DNA of 15,786 nucleotides from Erysipelotrichaceae bacterium UBA4808 (GTDB lineage: Bacteria; Bacillota_I; Bacilli_A; Erysipelotrichales; Erysipelotrichaceae): positions 5,172 to 20,957 of the forward strand of contig DHGC01000060.1 in assembly GCA_002402585.1 (NCBI GenBank). The letters run 5' to 3'. The number at the start of each line of letters is the position of its first letter. Position 1 is the first letter of the stretch. Position numbers and translations under genes: made by a program. The notes under the pieces were generated by a model that worked only from the letters and a program-made list of their open reading frames with translations, ran no database searches and had not been told where the DNA came from. Shown here one piece after another: positions 14,828 to 15,786 of the stretch.

Positions 14828-15754
14828 ATGGATACACCCAAAATGGAGATCAAAGCCTATGACTTTCGGTCGCCAAAGAAGTTCGCAAAGGAACAACTTA
14901 AAACAATTGAAAGTCTTCATGAGAACTTAGCACGCAATCTCAGTTCAATGATTACCGGTTTAACGCGGTCTTTTTGTGAGATTCAAATCACCCAAGTCGA
15001 AAAGAAACGCTATTCAGAATATACGAATAGTCTTTCTGATTTTGCCTTGTTCACAAGTTTTGATTTGATTCCCATTGATGAGAGCATCGAAATTACGCTC
15101 CTTCTAATGACCATTCATCCTGAGATTGCTTATTTCTTAATCGACAAGCTCATGGGCGGCGATGGTTCTGGGTACAACTTGATAAGAGAATTTACCGAGA
15201 TAGAGATGTTGCTGTTTGAAAAGTTCTTGAACAAAGTGGGACGCCAAATCGAAATAAGCTGGGCGAAATATCTTGAGATTGAAGCTGCAATCAAGACAAC
15301 TGAAATGAACCCTCGCATCATCCAGATGTTGGCACCTGAAGATATCGTTGTGGTGATTGACTACAAGGTGACATTCGAACACTTTGAAAGTCCGATGAAG
15401 ATATGTCTTCCTGCTCAAGCCTTAGAAATGATGATGGATCGCTTTACCCCCAAGTTTGCCAAGAGTTCGAATAAAAAAGCGGATGACAATCGGGATGAGA
15501 TGCAGCGTACTGCGGTTCTTAATGCCTTAAAGGTTGCGGAAGTGGAACTCAAGGTTGTACTCGATGAAATCCAATTGGATCTCAACGATGTCTTACAACT
15601 GGAAATCAATGATTTGATTCCACTCACAAAGAGATACGATGAACCCGTAACCGTAAAGTTGGATGATCATCCTTGGTATACCGCAAAACTGGGTGAGACG
15701 AAGTTTCAGAAAGCGGTCAGAATTGAAAGTCTGATCGATACGGAGGACGTATGA
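14828..15754 (+). CDS. fliM: Flagellar motor switch protein FliM lacking the N-terminal CheY-binding peptide
   Basis: A 308-residue protein. It opens with EIKAYDFRSPKKFAKEQL, which aligns with residues after position 30 in well-known FliM proteins (KVYDFKR... in Bacillus, RPYDPNT... in E. coli). The CheC-like middle domain follows, with LIDKLMGGDGSG carrying the conserved GGxG loop near residue 110, then the C-terminal SpoA domain from about residue 235 (VAEVELKVVLDEIQLDLNDV, LQLEINDLIPL). FliM joins FliG and FliN in the C ring and sets rotation direction. The usual LSQxEIDALL peptide that binds CheY-P is absent, and an in-frame stop at 14822 excludes a longer protein. The stop overlaps the next gene's ATG. 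Confidence 0.95.
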   Translation: MDTPKMEIKAYDFRSPKKFAKEQLKTIESLHENLARNLSSMITGLTRSFCEIQITQVEKKRYSEYTNSLSDFALFTSFDLIPIDESIEITLLLMTIHPEIAYFLIDKLMGGDGSGYNLIREFTEIEMLLFEKFLNKVGRQIEISWAKYLEIEAAIKTTEMNPRIIQMLAPEDIVVVIDYKVTFEHFESPMKICLPAQALEMMMDRFTPKFAKSSNKKADDNRDEMQRTAVLNALKVAEVELKVVLDEIQLDLNDVLQLEINDLIPLTKRYDEPVTVKLDDHPWYTAKLGETKFQKAVRIESLIDTEDV

Positions 15755-15786
15755 CAAAGAACCATGAACAAGAATTGTTGATTCAA
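15751..15786 (+). CDS. Start of the next gene, cut by the window end (probable switch protein FliY/FliN)
   Basis: An ATG at 15751 overlaps the fliM stop (ATGA), with GGAGG at 15742-15746 four bases upstream, and twelve codons (MTKNHEQELLIQ) are open to the window end. Too little is present to identify it. Position after fliM suggests a FliY or FliN switch protein, since fliY/fliN follows fliM in most flagellar operons; this is inference from order only. Confidence 0.55.
   Translation, partial: MTKNHEQELLIQ

Noticed and set aside
6655..15754. Non-flagellar type III secretion (injectisome) cluster
   Set aside because: Export gate genes are shared with injectisomes, but hook, rod, stator, FlbD and FliA genes in the same run show it is flagellar.

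Overview
The window is one uninterrupted stretch of flagellar and chemotactic-motor genes, all on the + strand, starting inside fliI and ending a few codons into the gene after fliM. Strong purine-rich ribosome binding sites (AAAGGAGG type), the order fliI-fliJ-fliK-flgD-(TIGR02530 family)-flgE-flbD-motA-motB, and the presence of FlbD/SwrD and the small TIGR02530-type protein point to a Bacillota (Firmicutes) flagellar operon. A more precise placement (for example an Erysipelotrichia- or Clostridia-like lineage) is only a guess from gene order.

Layout. Positions 1-1367 hold the export ATPase FliI (5' truncated by the window edge) and its coiled-coil partner FliJ. Positions 1413-4824 hold hook assembly: hook-length ruler FliK, hook cap FlgD, the conserved small flagellar operon protein, and hook protein FlgE. 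Positions 4827-6643 hold FlbD/SwrD and the stator pair MotA/MotB. Positions 6655-7389 hold a FliN-type (SpoA domain) protein with a long unrecognised N-terminal part, in the place where many relatives have fliL-fliM-fliY. Positions 7391-12621 hold the export gate: FliO, FliP, FliQ, FliR, FlhB, FlhA. Positions 12609-13343 hold the flagellar sigma factor FliA/SigD, followed by two rod-type proteins (FlgF/FlhO-like and FlgG/FlhP-like), the switch protein FliM, and the first 12 codons of another gene.

Most neighbouring genes overlap or are separated by a few bases, so one long transcript with translational coupling is likely. There is no intrinsic terminator, tRNA, rRNA, CRISPR array or mobile element that I can see. 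The only gaps of note are 1368-1412, which contains a 10-codon mini-ORF ending in the fliK ribosome binding site, and 3138-3219, the flgE leader with two perfect inverted repeats. No gap exceeds 300 bases.

No wholly new system is visible; this is a recognisable flagellar locus. The points that deserve a second look are: the FliN-like protein with a ~163-residue novel N-terminal region; a FliM that starts directly at its middle-domain lead-in and lacks the usual CheY-P-binding peptide (an in-frame stop just upstream rules out a longer start); the absence of fliL, cheY, flhF and flhG from their customary positions; the flgE leader hairpins; the mini-ORF before fliK; and a large hook protein with a single cysteine.
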